DNA from: Annona cherimola
Lineage: Eukaryota; Streptophyta; Magnoliopsida; Magnoliales; Annonaceae
Assembly: GCA_030490835.1 (NCBI GenBank)
Contig: CM059971.1
Coordinates: 56,344,012 to 56,408,011, forward strand
Direction of reading: 5' to 3'
DNA length: 64,000 bases
Below the pieces are notes generated by a model that had not been told where the DNA came from, made no database searches, and saw only the letters and a program-made list of their open reading frames with translations. This document shows, one piece after another, positions 25,195 to 37,900 of the stretch. A program made the position numbers and the translations under genes. Position 1 is the stretch's first letter; every line of letters begins with the position of its first letter.

Positions 25195-25560
25195 TTGATA
25201 CAGTGCACTCGGGTGCACTTAGCCTCAGTACACCCGAGTGCTATAACCCATTTTTTTATTTTTTTAAAAAAAAATTTATACAATTGTTAATATAAGTGTA
25301 TTTAACATGTGTACAATTTTTACCTTTTGGAGTATTTTAGATTTTTATTTTTGATTTTTGAAAATTAGTAACATTTTAGTAATTTTAAATTATCTATACT
25401 AAAATACTACTAATTTTCAAAAATCAAAAATAAATATCTAAAATAATGCAAAAATGGTAAAAATTGATACACATGTTAAACACACTTAGATTAATAGTTG
25501 TATAAAAAAATTTCAAATAAATAAAAAGGGTTAAATGCACCATGGTGCATTTAGCCCCAA
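25195..25560. repeat. Foldback element with GTGCAC-type ends
   Basis: A nearly complete imperfect palindrome of about 330 bp. The left part runs from CAGTGCACTCGGGTGCACTT through TTTTTGATTTTTGAAAATTAG, and the right part is its complement (CTAATTTTCAAAAATCAAAAA), ending at TGCACCATGGTGCATTTAGCC. The centre is near 25395. No coding sequence. Confidence 0.78.
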
Positions 25561-25589
25561 CTAAAAAAAGTAAAGCTAAAACTTTTCGA

Positions 25590-26160
25590 TCTAAGGTCAT
25601 GTTTGGTAACTGCGTGGTATGACATGGGACACGAAACCATGCTAATAATTTCTTTAATTAATAATTATATTTTACACTTTTATTCCTATATTCCAATTAT
25701 TTTTCTTACTATCTCCGTCAAACTTATTTATTGGAACTTTACCTCTATCATTTTCTATCAATTACAAAAATTTTAAATATATTTCATCCCCTGCTCCCAC
25801 TCCATTCCACAATCCTCACAAAATTTAAATTACCAAACATCACCTAAAACTTTTCATTCTCTATAACTGCTCTATTGCTTAATTATTTTCACATTCTCCT
25901 ATATGACTACTTTATTTTTCAATCATTTCTACATAACTATCTAAGTAATTAACTTATATATTTTAACTTTATTTTCTTTATTCCTCATAATTACCCTGTC
26001 TTATCATATCATTTTCTTTTAATTCAAAAAATTTTATATTAAAAACTTTTCATTTAAAATTTTAACACCTCCCAAACAACTTCCTGATTAAAAAAAAGGT
26101 ATTTATAAGAGTAAACAATTTTAGATTGAAAAGTTTTAGGTTGACGTTTTTTCTCATTAT
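25590..26160. repeat. Degenerate MITE-derived sequence
   Basis: From 25590 to about 25850 is an AT-rich block starting AAGGTCATGTTTGGTAACTG and ending ACCAAACATCACCT, so it has TGTTTGG/CCAAACA ends of its own. From about 25850 to 26090 a worn Tourist-like copy is readable (ACTTTTCATTCTCTATAAC, then CTACATAACTATC). No gene. Confidence 0.55.
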
Positions 26161-26172
26161 CGAACATACTAA

Positions 26173-26453
26173 GGGTGCGTTTGGCAATCCATAAAAAACG
26201 TCAGCTTAAAACTTTTCAATCTAAAACTTTTCACATTCCATAACTATCATATTTTTTAATCATTTTTTCACATTTTTCTATACAACTACCCTACTTTTCA
26301 ATCATTTCTACACAACTATACACACAACTAACCTATCTATTTTAACTTTATCTTCGTTACTACTCATCATTACCCCTATCATATCACATTACTTGATAAC
26401 TTTTACTCTCTAAAACTTTTCATCAAAAGTTTTATTCATTACCAAACACACCC
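26173..26453. mobile_element. Tourist-like MITE, copy D
   Basis: A 281-bp element with ends GGGTGCGTTTGG and CCAAACACACCC, flanked by TAA at 26170-26172 and 26454-26456. Very similar to copy B through the interior (TACACAACTATAC, ACTTTTCATCAAAAG). Confidence 0.87.
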
Positions 26454-27160
26454 TAAAAAACTTTTCAATCTTTCTACCTACCTTTTTTAATCATTTTTTC
26501 ATATCTTTCTATATAACTACTCTATCTTGAAGGGTAATCAGGTGCGGCCAGCCAAATGGGGGCCCCATGCATCCGGCTATGGGACTTACTTTTTTAGACA
26601 GAAAAATTATGAAAATTCCATTATGTTTAAAAATAAAAAAAACTTTAAAGCATTCAAAAATGATAAAACTTGGTTTTTAGATTAAATATATTTAACTTTA
26701 CATGTTATAAAAAATCAAAAAATTAATTAGAGAGTTCCCACTGCTGAACGCATGGGATCATCAATTCTATATTTTTCAATCATTTCCGCACAATTAATCA
26801 TACAATTAACTTGTCTATTTTAATATCATTTTTTCTAATTTCAAAAACTTTTACAACTTCATTAAATAAAACTTTTACACAAAAATCTTTCTTCCAAAAA
26901 TTTCATCACTTCCCACAAATACCTAAAAATAAAAATAGACATACAGTCGCCATGAGGCTGCCGATTTAGCTTATTTCGGCTACGTAATTTTTTAATTTCT
27001 AATAAACTTTTAATCTTGATATATTTAATTTCTAAGCTAAATTTTATCATTTTTGAAGGCATATATATTTTTTGAATTTTGAATGCATATTTAAAATGTT
27101 GCCATTGGTCTAGCATATGCATGCTTACCCTTTTTTGCTCATTATGAGGTATAGTAGGCG
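26454..27160. other. AT-rich gene-free stretch with MITE scraps
   Basis: It contains truncated Tourist-like pieces (26460-26530 and 26750-26910) and a partial foldback unit (26590-26740) related to the tandem pair that follows. No coding sequence is supported. Confidence 0.5.
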
Positions 27161-27695
27161 AGCCACGAAATCCATTTTTATTTTTAATAATTTTTTAATC
27201 TAGATGTATTTAATTTGTAAACCATTTTCTAACTTTTGGAGATGTTTATATATTTTCTGGATTTTTAAATACATATTTAAAAATAAGAATATATACACAT
27301 ATCTTAAAAATGTTAAAACATGGTTTACAAATTAAATACAACTAAATTAGTAAGTTTATAAAAAAAATTATTAAAAATAGGATTTGAAGTGAGGGTGTAA
27401 TTGGGTGTCATGTCGTTGGCCGCATGGGATAGCCACGAAATCCATTTTTATTTTTAATAAATATTTAATCTAGATGTATTTAATTTGTAGACCATTTTCT
27501 AACTTTTGGAGATGTTTATATATTTTCTAGATTTTTAAATACTTATTTAAAAATAAGAATATATACACATATCTCAAAAATGTTAAAACATGGTTTACAA
27601 ATTAAATACAACTTAATTAGTAAGTTTATAAAAAAATTATTAAAAATAGGATTTGAAGTCAGGGTGTAATTGTTATGTCGTTGGCCGCATGGGAT
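27161..27695. repeat. Tandem pair of a ~270-bp foldback unit
   Basis: Two consecutive copies start at AGCCACGAAATCC (27161 and 27431) and end with GTCGTTGGCCGCATGGGAT. They differ by a few bases and a 5-bp indel. Each unit is itself an imperfect palindrome: AATTTGTAAACCATTTTCTAAC faces GTTAAAACATGGTTTACAAATT. This looks like a tandemly duplicated foldback element. Confidence 0.88.
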
Positions 27696-28099
27696 AGGTG
27701 CCCACTCATTTTCTATCTTATAATCAACTTGGTTAATTATTTTTTTAATTTGTTTATAAAACTAGGATTAAAATGATTAAATAACCCTGTGTTTGAAATT
27801 AAAAAAGATATAAATATATTTTCAAATATGGTAAATTTTGATATATGTATTAAATATATTTACAATAATAATTTTATAAAAGCAAAAAATTAATAAAAAA
27901 AAGTTAAATGAGCTAGTTGCATGGTTTCTACCATGTGTATAGCATCATGGCTCTAATTTAAAATATATCAACTATCCTTTCAGCCGCCTGGCCCCCCTAG
28001 ATGTAAAATTTAACGACTTTTTAAATTTGTTTGATATTTTTATTTTTGAAAATCAATAAAAGGATTCCTTTATTTTAAAAATCAAGTAATGTAAAAATA

Positions 28100-28392
28100 A
28101 AAATATATATTGTGCATTTGGTATTCATAAAAAATGCCTTTTCTATGTAAATTTTTTTCCTTTCATAAGTACTTTATTTTTTCAATTATTTTTCGTATCT
28201 TTCTATATAATTACTAAACTTTTTTATCATTTATTTACAATTTTTCATAAATTATTCTATCTATTTTAAGTTTATTTTTTTACTTCTTATCATTATGTAC
28301 CCATACCATATCACATTATTTTATTTTATTTCAAAATTTTTTATTAAAAACTTTTCTGTCAAAAGTTTTATTGAATACCAAACACACTAATA
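28100..28392. mobile_element. Degenerate Tourist-like MITE
   Basis: It begins near TGCATTTGGTATTCATAAAAAATG and ends ACTTTTCTGTCAAAAGTTTTATTGAATACCAAACACAC, matching the 3' half and ends of the family. The interior is worn. No clear target duplication. Confidence 0.6.
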
Positions 28393-28779
28393 AATTTTAA
28401 CATACTTACAAATCTCAGTAAAGCTTGCATACTCGTGAAAAAAATATATAAAAGTTTTTTTCACCGCCCACATATCAACTCTTATGAGGAGTGTAATTCC
28501 TTCTATTTTTAATATATTGAAGTTTATCCACTTGGTATATTTAATTTAAAATTATTTATATTATCATAAAAAGTCTTTCATTTGTCTAATATTATTATGA
28601 ATATTCACATCTATAAATGTATGAAATCAACTTAACAAAATTGTTTAATGCTAAATAATAATTTTAAAGTTGCGTTTTTAACATTTAAAGTATTTACATT
28701 TCTATATAGATAAATGATTCTATAAAATATTATTATATTGTATACATAAGCATTTTTTATAATTTATACTAAATATATA

Positions 28780-30597
28780 TTTTTTAGAAAATCTATCCTT
28801 TGCACATATAATTTTTTTGGACAATATTTGCACATATATATTTAATTTGGATTAAACTTGTTCTCCTAACTAGCTAAATGAAAGATGTTACATACAATGG
28901 ACTGGCTTCTATCAGGGATAAAAATGTTAAAAGCAGAAGTGGTTACATGAAACCGCTTCTAGGATCTGATCACAGAGAAGCTGGACTAATATGTTTATTA
29001 GACTGGCTCGCATCTATCGTTGTTGATTCCAAAACTCTATTATGTTAATAAATAGTTTAAAATTTATACTGTGTAGAATCCATAATTGGACAATAAAATA
29101 CCAAATAGCTCTGCAGACTAAATAAAAGAAATAAAAGAAATAGTGATTTATATTCAGAAATAAGATAGATATTATTTGGGCCTTTAACCATTATTTATGT
29201 TGATCATATAAATAACACACTCAGGACGCTTTTCTATGGTGATACTCTTTGGGTATTTTGGCTACATGTAAGGTATTAGCCATTTTACTCGGTTCCTCCA
29301 CAAGATTATTTTCACATAGCTTATACGTGACTTCCAAATGTGCTCCTTTCTATGCTTCTACCTAAGGAGCTCTAAAGGTGGCCATCATAATAATCCCCTT
29401 ATTCCGCCCGCATGGAGTTAAGAGGGAATAAGAAGCAGCTTTCAAATTTTTAGTTTCAAAAATGCATATATGTAGGTGCCCTGAGGAAGAAATGTATCTT
29501 TTCTGGGAGTTTGGGACAATGTATGACTATAGTACTCATTAAGCTTAAGATGAAAATAACGAGTACCTACATTTACAGACCCCGAGACATCTGGAGGGAA
29601 ATGACCCTAAAGAGTGCTACTAGGGGTACTTTTTATCAGATCTTTCCTTAGTCGAGTTTCTTTGTCTTTGCTAGAGAACCTAATCTCCCTCCTTTGCCAT
29701 GTCGCACCCTCCTTTAAAGAAACTATGCATGCTTAGCTTCCAAACAATGCTCAAAAGGAAGCTCTTTTGAGTGTAGTTTAATCAATGATGAAGGTTTTTT
29801 CGGAAGATCGCTATAAAAAATATGGGATCTTGGACTCCTTTAATATTCATATATTTTTTTAGATGAAGACAAGACAAGACAAGACAGATAAACCTAGAAA
29901 GGGAGAGCTATGCTTGGTGGAGGAATTCTTCAAACTTGGATTTTGATTCTCTTTTTCATCCTTTATGTGTGAATTATTTAGGGCAACAATATTATTTTCA
30001 CCTATCCCTGAGCATGTTTCTACACTTTGTCTAGTTGGTCTCTATAATCAAGACTAGAATCTATCATTTTATACCTTTGGAAGGAGTAATCATGTTGGTC
30101 ACAGCTCGCAATACTAATTAGCATAGTGGTTGGAGATCATATTTCTTTTTTATGAGCCACACCTAGGGACCATCTGGATAAGAAGTCCCACTATTGTGGA
30201 ATTACAAATCCTCAACACTAACGTTACCATTGTCTGAAGAGGAGCATAAAAACGTAATCGTCTTGTGCCGGTTAAAGGAAACCTTGATAGGGAAGAATCT
30301 CAAGAAAGAATTGATTGAGTGTGAGATTATTTTCACTAATAAGATGATAGTTTCAGCACTTGACATTTTTGCATTAGATCCACATGAAGATTACTTAGTC
30401 TAAAGGTAAAGAATTACATCTTTAGGCTTCTTTAAACGAGCTAGAAGAACATGTGGAGCAGACCTCAGCCAAATTCGCCTTAGCTCGAAAAGGGTAGTGT
30501 GATAGCAGCAGACATCCCCAATTCACATTTGTTAGAGGGTTGCATTGGAGAAGGCCATAGTCTCCAAGGTAAACTAATCTTCTAGTACACTTGTTCT
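28780..30597. other. Gene-free stretch left of the copia insertion
   Basis: Several short open stretches (for example 30194-30403 plus) match nothing I recognise. Because the copia element at 30598 has a target duplication, this sequence and 41266-42120 were once continuous. Both have a broken, coding-like texture suggesting an old retroelement, but no gag, protease or RT motif can be named. Confidence 0.45.
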
Positions 30598-30832
30598 TGT
30601 TGAAAAAATTATTCTAAATTGACATGACTTCTTTAATTATTCACTACTGTAGACTTAATCTAAGTTTGTTATTATTTGGTCCTTAAGTTCCTCTCTTTCA
30701 GTCGCAACCACGATTGTTTAATGCCAATATTTTCTACATATTTGTTATGTTTTAGTTGTAATGTAAGCCTATTTAAAAGGCATCTATGGTTATGAATAAA
30801 ATGCTTTCAGCAGTCACAATTTTACCTCAACA
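30598..30832 (+). repeat. Copia 5' LTR
   Basis: 235 bp, TG...CA ends extended to TGTTGA/TCAACA, paired with 41031-41265. The AATAAA-like GAATAAAATGC near its end may be the polyadenylation signal. Confidence 0.93.
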
Positions 30833-30835
30833 TTG

Positions 30836-30847
30836 TGGTATTAGAGC
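30836..30847 (+). promoter_or_regulatory. Copia primer-binding site
   Basis: TGGTATTAGAGC, three bases after the LTR, matches the usual TGGTATCAGAGC complement of initiator tRNA-Met at 11 of 12 positions. Confidence 0.88.
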
Positions 30848-30898
30848 ACAAAATTGAGTGAGTAGAGAGAGCTAAGCAAGTGAGCTAAGTGAAATACC

Positions 30899-33800
30899 AT
30901 GGCAAAAGATGGTAATGTAATGAGTGCAGCACAACACTCATTCAAAGGAGGATTCTGGAGTATTAGAATGAGAACTCTACTTAAATCTCAAGATCTTTAG
31001 GACTTGGTAGAACATGGTTATGCAGATCCTGACGAAGAAAATAAATTAAAGGATAACCAAAAGAAAGATTCAAAGGCTCTAGTGATTATTCAGTAAGTTG
31101 TCTATGATAGCATCTCCTCTCAAATTACAACAACATCCACATTGAAGAAAGCATGGTCAATTTTGCAAAAGGATTTTTAAGGTGATTCAAAAGTGTTCAT
31201 GGTGGAATTACAATCACTTGGACGTGACTTTGAAACTCTGTTCATGAAAAGTGGGGAATCGGTGCAAGAGCTTCTGTCAAGAGCAACGACAATTATTAGT
31301 CAAATGTTATCCTATGGGGAAGTGGTTTTTGATCAGACGGTGGTTGCAAAGGTATTAAGAAGTCTAACTCCAAAATTCAATCATGTAGCTACTGCAATAG
31401 AAGAGTCTAGAGATTTATTGGTTTTTTCATTTAATGCACGAATGAGGTCATTACAAGCTCATAAGTCTAGAATCAATAGATCACTTGAAAAGAATGAAGA
31501 ATAGGTATTTTAATGAAGGAGCCAACCACCGAAACTAGAGAAACTGAAATTTCAACAAGTAGAGGCTAAGGAAGAAGAGGATTTTGTGGTCATAGCCGAG
31601 GTTGAGGAAGAGGTATGGGTCAATCTAACCAGTCCAATGAGCAAAGAAAACATAAGAATGACATTCAATGTGATCACTACAAGAAATATGGCCATATAAA
31701 ATCTAATTGTTGGTACAAAGATCAACAAATGAATTATGCAACAGAGAATGGAGAAGAAAGTAAGCTTTTTATGACTCATTTTGCAACTAACAATAATTCA
31801 AATGATGTATGGTTTGTAGATAGTGGCTGTTCAAATCACATGAACGGCACGAAAGCCTTGTTCAAAGAGCTTGATGCAACAGAAAAGGTGAAGGTTCAAC
31901 TTGGAAATGGAAAAGGAATTCAAGTTGAAGGGAAAGGTACGATGGTACTTAAAACTAGCTTCGGTAATGTAAAACTCTTGCATAGTTTTCAATTTGTACA
32001 TGATTTGGGATTTATCTATTAAGTATTAATCAACTAATAGCTAGAGGATATTCGGTTGTGTTTTATGATGGAGCATGTGTTATTAAAGGTAAGAAATCAA
32101 GACAAACAATGGTAGATGTTCAAATGACCAAAAATAAGATGTTTCCTCTTGAAGTCTCAAACATGGAAAGTTATTCTTTGATTACGGTTGCTCAAAATGA
32201 CTCTGAATTATGGCACTTATGGTATGGCCATCTTAATTTTGAGGGGCTAAAGTTGTTGAGTTAAAAAAGTTTCGTTCATGGTTTGCTAAAAATGAACTCT
32301 TTTGTGAGGGTTGTATTTATGAGGAACAAACCAAAAGGTCATTTCCTGTTAGAAAAACTTGGAGAGCTTCAGCTTTTCTGAAATTAATTCATGCTAATTT
32401 GCGTGGTCCAATGAACACTGAATCTTTTGGGCAAAGTCGGTATTTCTTACTTTTACAGATGATTTCAGTCACATGAGCTAGGTGTATTTTTTGAAATTCA
32501 AGTCAGAAACTTTTGAGAATTTTAGAAAATTCAAGGCATTGATAGAGAAGCAAAGTGGGTTGCGCATCAAAGCTCTAAGTACAGACAGAGATGGCGAATT
32601 AGAATTCAAACATTTTTGTGGAAAAATGGAATTAAGAGGGAACTAACGGCTCCTTACTCACTAGAGCAGAATGGGGTAGCTGAGTCCAAGAATCATACTG
32701 TTGTTAAGATGACAAGAAGTTTACTAAAAGGTGAGAGACTCCCAAATTAGTATTAGGCCAAAATAATTACCACTGAACTTTATTTGACCAAAAACTAGAT
32801 GGGAAATCAAAAAAGTGCGTTTCTATTGGTTATTGTCTTGAATCCAAAGCATATAAATTATACAACCCTCTTAGTGGCAAAGTGATCATTAGCAAAAATG
32901 TTGTATTCAATGAAGAAGGAAGCTAGAATTGGTATAGTAGCAATGCTAAAATTCAAGAAGAAGCTTTATTAAATGAGGTAGCAAACTCACACCAGCAAAT
33001 TCAACAAGTTCTTCTCCATCAAATTCAAATAATATCTGCCTAGCAAGTTCACCAAGCTCAAGTTCAAAAGGCAGCAACTCATCTTCCTCAAATGAGTTGT
33101 CTGATGAGACACCTCCAAGGAAATTGAAATCCTTGAGGGAAATCTATGAATCTTATGCGTTTTCTTTGCTTATTGCAGATCTTATAACTTATGAAGAAGC
33201 AATAAAAATAGAAGAATCACAATATGCAATGAAGAAAGAACTGATGACAATACAAAGAAACAACACTTGGAAGCTGATGAACTTGCCCAATAGAAAAAAT
33301 GTTGTTTGTTTGAAGTGGATATTTAAAATAAAATACAATGTAGATGAAAGTGTACAAAAGCACAAGGTAAGGTTTATGGTGAAGGGATACTCACAACAGC
33401 AAGGTATAGATTTTGAAGAGACGTTTTCTCCTATTTCTCTATTTGAAACTGTGAGAACACTCTTAGCCTCAGCAACTCAGTTGAAATGGAAAAATTATCA
33501 ACTTGATGTTAAGTTAGCATTTTTAAATGGTGAGTTGGGACAGGAAGTTTATATTACTCAATTAGAAAGATTTATGATAAATGGTGAAGAAGAAAAGGTG
33601 TACAGGCTGAAGAAGGCACTTTATGAGTTAAAACAAGCACCACATGTGTCGTACAGCAAGATCAATTTCTATTTTTGTGAAATGGGTTTGAAATGAGAGA
33701 AAACGAGCCTACTCTCTACTTAAAAAGGCACGGTAACAATGAGTTTTTTGTTGTATGCCTTTATGTTGACGACATAATTTATATGAGTTCATATCATTCT

Positions 33801-34338
33801 ATTGTAGTAGAATTCAAATCTAATATGATGAATAGAGTTGAGATAACAGATTTAGGTCTCTTGCATTATTTTCTTGGGCTTGAGGTGATGCAAGGAGAAG
33901 ATGGAGTATTTATTTCTTAAAAGAAATATGCCTCAGACTTGCTCAAAATGTATGATATGTCCAATTGCAAATTTGCTGCAATATCCATGAATGTGAGCGA
34001 AAATTTGTAGCTTGAAGATGGTTTTGAAAGGGTTGATGCAAGAAGTTTCAGAAGTTTAGTTTGAAATTTGATTTATTTGGCTCATTTAAGGCCAGAATAT
34101 TTCATTTTCAGTTGGAATTGTGTCCAGGTTGATGAGCAACCCCTTGAAGCATCATTTTGGAGTTGCAAAATGGATTTTGGGTCATGCTGCTGGAACTTTA
34201 GATTATGGTATTTGGTATTTTCATGTTTCAAATTTCAAATAAACAGGGTTTACAAATAGTGATTAGGCAGACTCTTTGGATGATAGGAAGAGTACTTCAG
34301 GCAGTGTTTTTAGCCTTAGTTCATGTGTAATAACTTGG
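30899..34338 (+). pseudogene. Copia gag-pol pseudogene, part 1 (gag, protease, integrase, RT)
   Basis: It starts at ATG 30899 (MAKDGNVMSAAQ). The UBN2-type gag has an in-frame TAG where QDLWDL is expected. The zinc knuckle at about 31660 is damaged: CDHYKKYGHIKSNC, with the second Cys replaced. The protease motif WFVDSGCSNHM is at about 31812, and the gag-pre-integrase block WHLWYGHLNFEGL at about 32213. The integrase is riddled with stops and lacks a long stretch after about 32750. The RT reads clearly from 33260 (WKLMNLPNRKNVVCLKWIFK) with YVDD at about 33762-33773. The coding region is cut by the gypsy insertion at 34338 in the VITW part of RNase H. Confidence 0.9.
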
Positions 34339-34792
34339 TGATGTAGGACGGGTAGAGAAGAAGATAGAAGAAAGAGGAAGGAACCTCTAGAAATGAGAAG
34401 AGAAGAAAAAAAATAGAAAGAATAGATGAATAAGGAGAGAAGAACAAGAACAAGTAGAAGAAGAACTAGAGAACACTTTTATAAATTTCAAAACCGATGC
34501 CCCTTTAGAGCTTACAAGGGCTTATTTATAGGTGAACATACCACCTAATTTTAGCAAATGAAATCCTTCTAGAAAAAGAAATTATATATTTTAAGTAAAC
34601 TTCTTAAGGAAGTAAACTCAAAATAGGTACATGCTTATTTTAAACCGATTCTAAAATATCCTAGAAATCTTTTAATATCTTTCAAAAATAGCAAAATCAA
34701 ATCTTTCTAAAATATCCTAAGATTATTTTCCTTTTACAAGATTCTTGCGCCTAGAATAGACAGATTTGAAACATTTCTTTCTATTTTTATTA
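34339..34792 (-). repeat. Gypsy LTR (3' LTR of the minus-strand element)
   Basis: Starts TGATGTAGGACGGG on the plus strand and ends near TCTATTTTTATTA, matching 40073-40644 over its length except for the duplicated segment carried by the other LTR. Confidence 0.88.
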
Positions 34793-34949
34793 ATTCTCTC
34801 CGGCTTCGAAAAACTCGCCACTGGAGAGTTCTAACTTTGATATTGCTCAAGGATATATGGATCCAAGTGGCGTAGGTCATCTTTAGTAACCCATGTAGCA
34901 TCAGAATCAAGCTTTTTTTTCCACTTGATAAGAAATCTTTGCATAATGC

Positions 34950-37900
34950 CCGATCTAGTAGTGATAAGTTCATCTTGTAAGATATTCTCTATCTGATTTG
35001 AAAAAGTAGATGGTACTCATGGAAGTATAGGCACATGAGTTGATATTGAACTGTTACCTATTGAAATTCCTGCAGACAAACTTGGAGGCTCAAAAGAACC
35101 TCGGTAAGGAAACAAATCCTCTATATTGAAAGTAGAACTAATTCTTATATCTGAAGGCAAATCAAGTTCATATGGATTGGATCCCAATTTTCTTAAAACA
35201 CGAAAGGAGCCACTCGCTCGTGCATAAAAGAATTTTTAGGATATCTTTCTGGACGTACATGAACCATAACATAATCCCCAACATCAAACTCTTATTTTCT
35301 TCTATGAACACCTGCAGCAAGCTTATAATTTTCATTGTTAAAGTAATCTTTCTTCTAATATTAGTATGAACATCTTGAATGTGTTGAGCAAAAGATTCAG
35401 CAGTAGCAGATGAATGGGTATTAATGAGTAAAGGATTAAATCGATGAGAGCTCGAGGAATATAACCATAGACAATTTCAAAATGAGATTTCCCAGTAGAA
35501 CGATTGACTGAATTGTTGTATGCAAATTCGGCAATAGCCAATATCGAATCCCAAGTTCCAATATGTTCTCCCACCAAAGTCCTAAGTAGATTTCCCAAAC
35601 TCCGATTGACTACTTCAGTTTGGCCATCAATTTGTGGATGAAAAGTAGATGAAAATTTTAATTTGGTACTCGAGAATTTCCACAATGTCTTCCAAAAATA
35701 GCTTACAAATTTAACATCCCGATCAAAAATGATGGAAGTTAGTAAACCATGAAGCTTAACAATTTCTCAAAAGAATAATTTTGCAATATTGAAGCATCAG
35801 CAGATTTAGTACATGGGATAAAATGAGCCATTTTCGAAAATCTATCAACTACCACAAGAATTGAATCAAATTCTCGAGACGTTTTAGGCAATCCGAGAAT
35901 AAAGTCCATACTAATGTCTTGCTAATGAATATATGGTACAGGGAGAGGAGTGTATAATCCAGTATTTCTCTTTTGAGCTTTAGCAAATTGACATGTACAA
36001 CACTGTGAAACAATTCTTGACACGTCTCTTTTCAATATAGGCCAATAAAATTTATCCTTAACTAACGAAATGGTTTTATCTCTACCAAAATGACCAGCAA
36101 TACCCATAACATGTAATTTCCAAATTAAAAAGTCTAGAAGTGATGTATCGGGAATACATAACTTTATTCCTTTAAATAAATATCCATCACGAATCACATA
36201 ATCATTACGATTTTCATTTTGTGTTTCATGAAAAATAATTCTAAAATCAGTGCATGGTGGATATTCACTTTTCAACCTCTCAAATTCAACAACTTTAACA
36301 TCCATAATATGAATAATGAGTGAAACACGATCGAGAGCATCTGCAGGTTTGTTCTTAATTCCAGCCTGATATTTGAGAACAAATGTGTGCTCTTACAAAA
36401 ACTCAATCCACTTTGCATGTCTAACACTTAATCGTTTTTGTGATTGCAAATACCTCGAAGCCATGTGATTTGAATACAATACAAATTCATAAGGTAACAA
36501 ATAATGCCTCCAAAATTTAAGTCTTGCAAAACAGTATAAAATTCTCAATCATATGTTAAATATTTTTGTTTAGCTTTATTGAGTTTTTGAGAAAAGTACG
36601 CAATCAGATGACCTTCTTGGCTCAAAACACCACCAATCCCAACTCCTGATGCATCACAAGCAATTTTAAAACTTTGGTAAAATCAAGAATTTGCAATACA
36701 GGTGTCTCAATCATTTTCTTTTTAATCTCCTTAAATGCTCTAGATGCAGAAGTTGAACATTAAAATTCTTTATTTTTCAAACAATCTGTGATAGGTGTCA
36801 TGATTGTGCTAAACCCTTTAATGAAGCGCTTCTAAAATGCAGCTAAATCATGAAAACTTCGCACCTCAGAAATTGATGTGGCATCCGTCCATTCCTTAAT
36901 GACTTTTACCTTACAAATCCTAAGAAATCACTTGATTTGTCGAAAAATAACATTTCTTGAGGTTTACAAAGAACTTTTCAGATCGAAGTGTTTCAAGAAC
37001 AATTTTTAAATGTTGCAAGTGTTTTTCCTTAGAATGACTATAAATGAGAATATCATCAAAATAAACTACCACAAACTTTCCAATGAAAGGTTAAAATACT
37101 CGGTTCATGATTCTCATAAATGTACTTGGGGCATTTGATAGTCCAAAAGGCATAACCAACCATTCAAACAATCCATCTTGAGTTTTAAAGGGAGTTTTCC
37201 ATTCATCCCCCGTTCTAATTCGAATTTGATGGTATCTGTTTCTAAGATCTATCTTAGAGAATCATTGTACGCTAGTCAAAAGATCTAACATATCATCAAG
37301 TCTTGGTATAGGAAATCTATACTTTATGGTAATTTTGTTAATCGCATGACTGTCAACACGCATTCTCCAAGATCCATCTTTCTTATAGGTTAATAAAGCT
37401 GGTACAGCACATGGGCTAAGACTTTCATGAATAAATCCCTTATCAAGCAGTTCAGTTACCTGCCGTTTTAATTTTGCATGCTCATTAGGATTCATACGAA
37501 AATGAGGCAAATTTGGTAATTGAGATCCTGTTATAAAATCAATAGCATGTTGAATATCCCTCATAGGTGAAAGCTCATTTGGTAATTCATCAGGAATCAC
37601 ATTTTTTATTCTTTTATTAATGCTTGAATTTTAGATAATGCTACATTAGTCTCATGAAGAACAATATTTGTGTCCTCTTTGGCTATTATAGCTGGAATGA
37701 GTCCTGAATCTTGTCCTTCTTTTTCAAATTATTTTCTTGTAAGAATATACAAAGGTCGTTTTTCAGATGAATCAACTAAAGACTCTTTGTGAGATCTATC
37801 ACTTTCTTTAGGTTTAGCAGGCTTCAAAAGGATAAATTTTCCATTATGCTTGATAATATAGGTGTGTGGTTGCCCATAATGGATTACGTTTAAGTCATAT

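Noticed and set aside
27161..27695. CRISPR-like array
   Set aside because: Only two long units, each palindromic, with no short repeats or spacers, in a plant nuclear genome.
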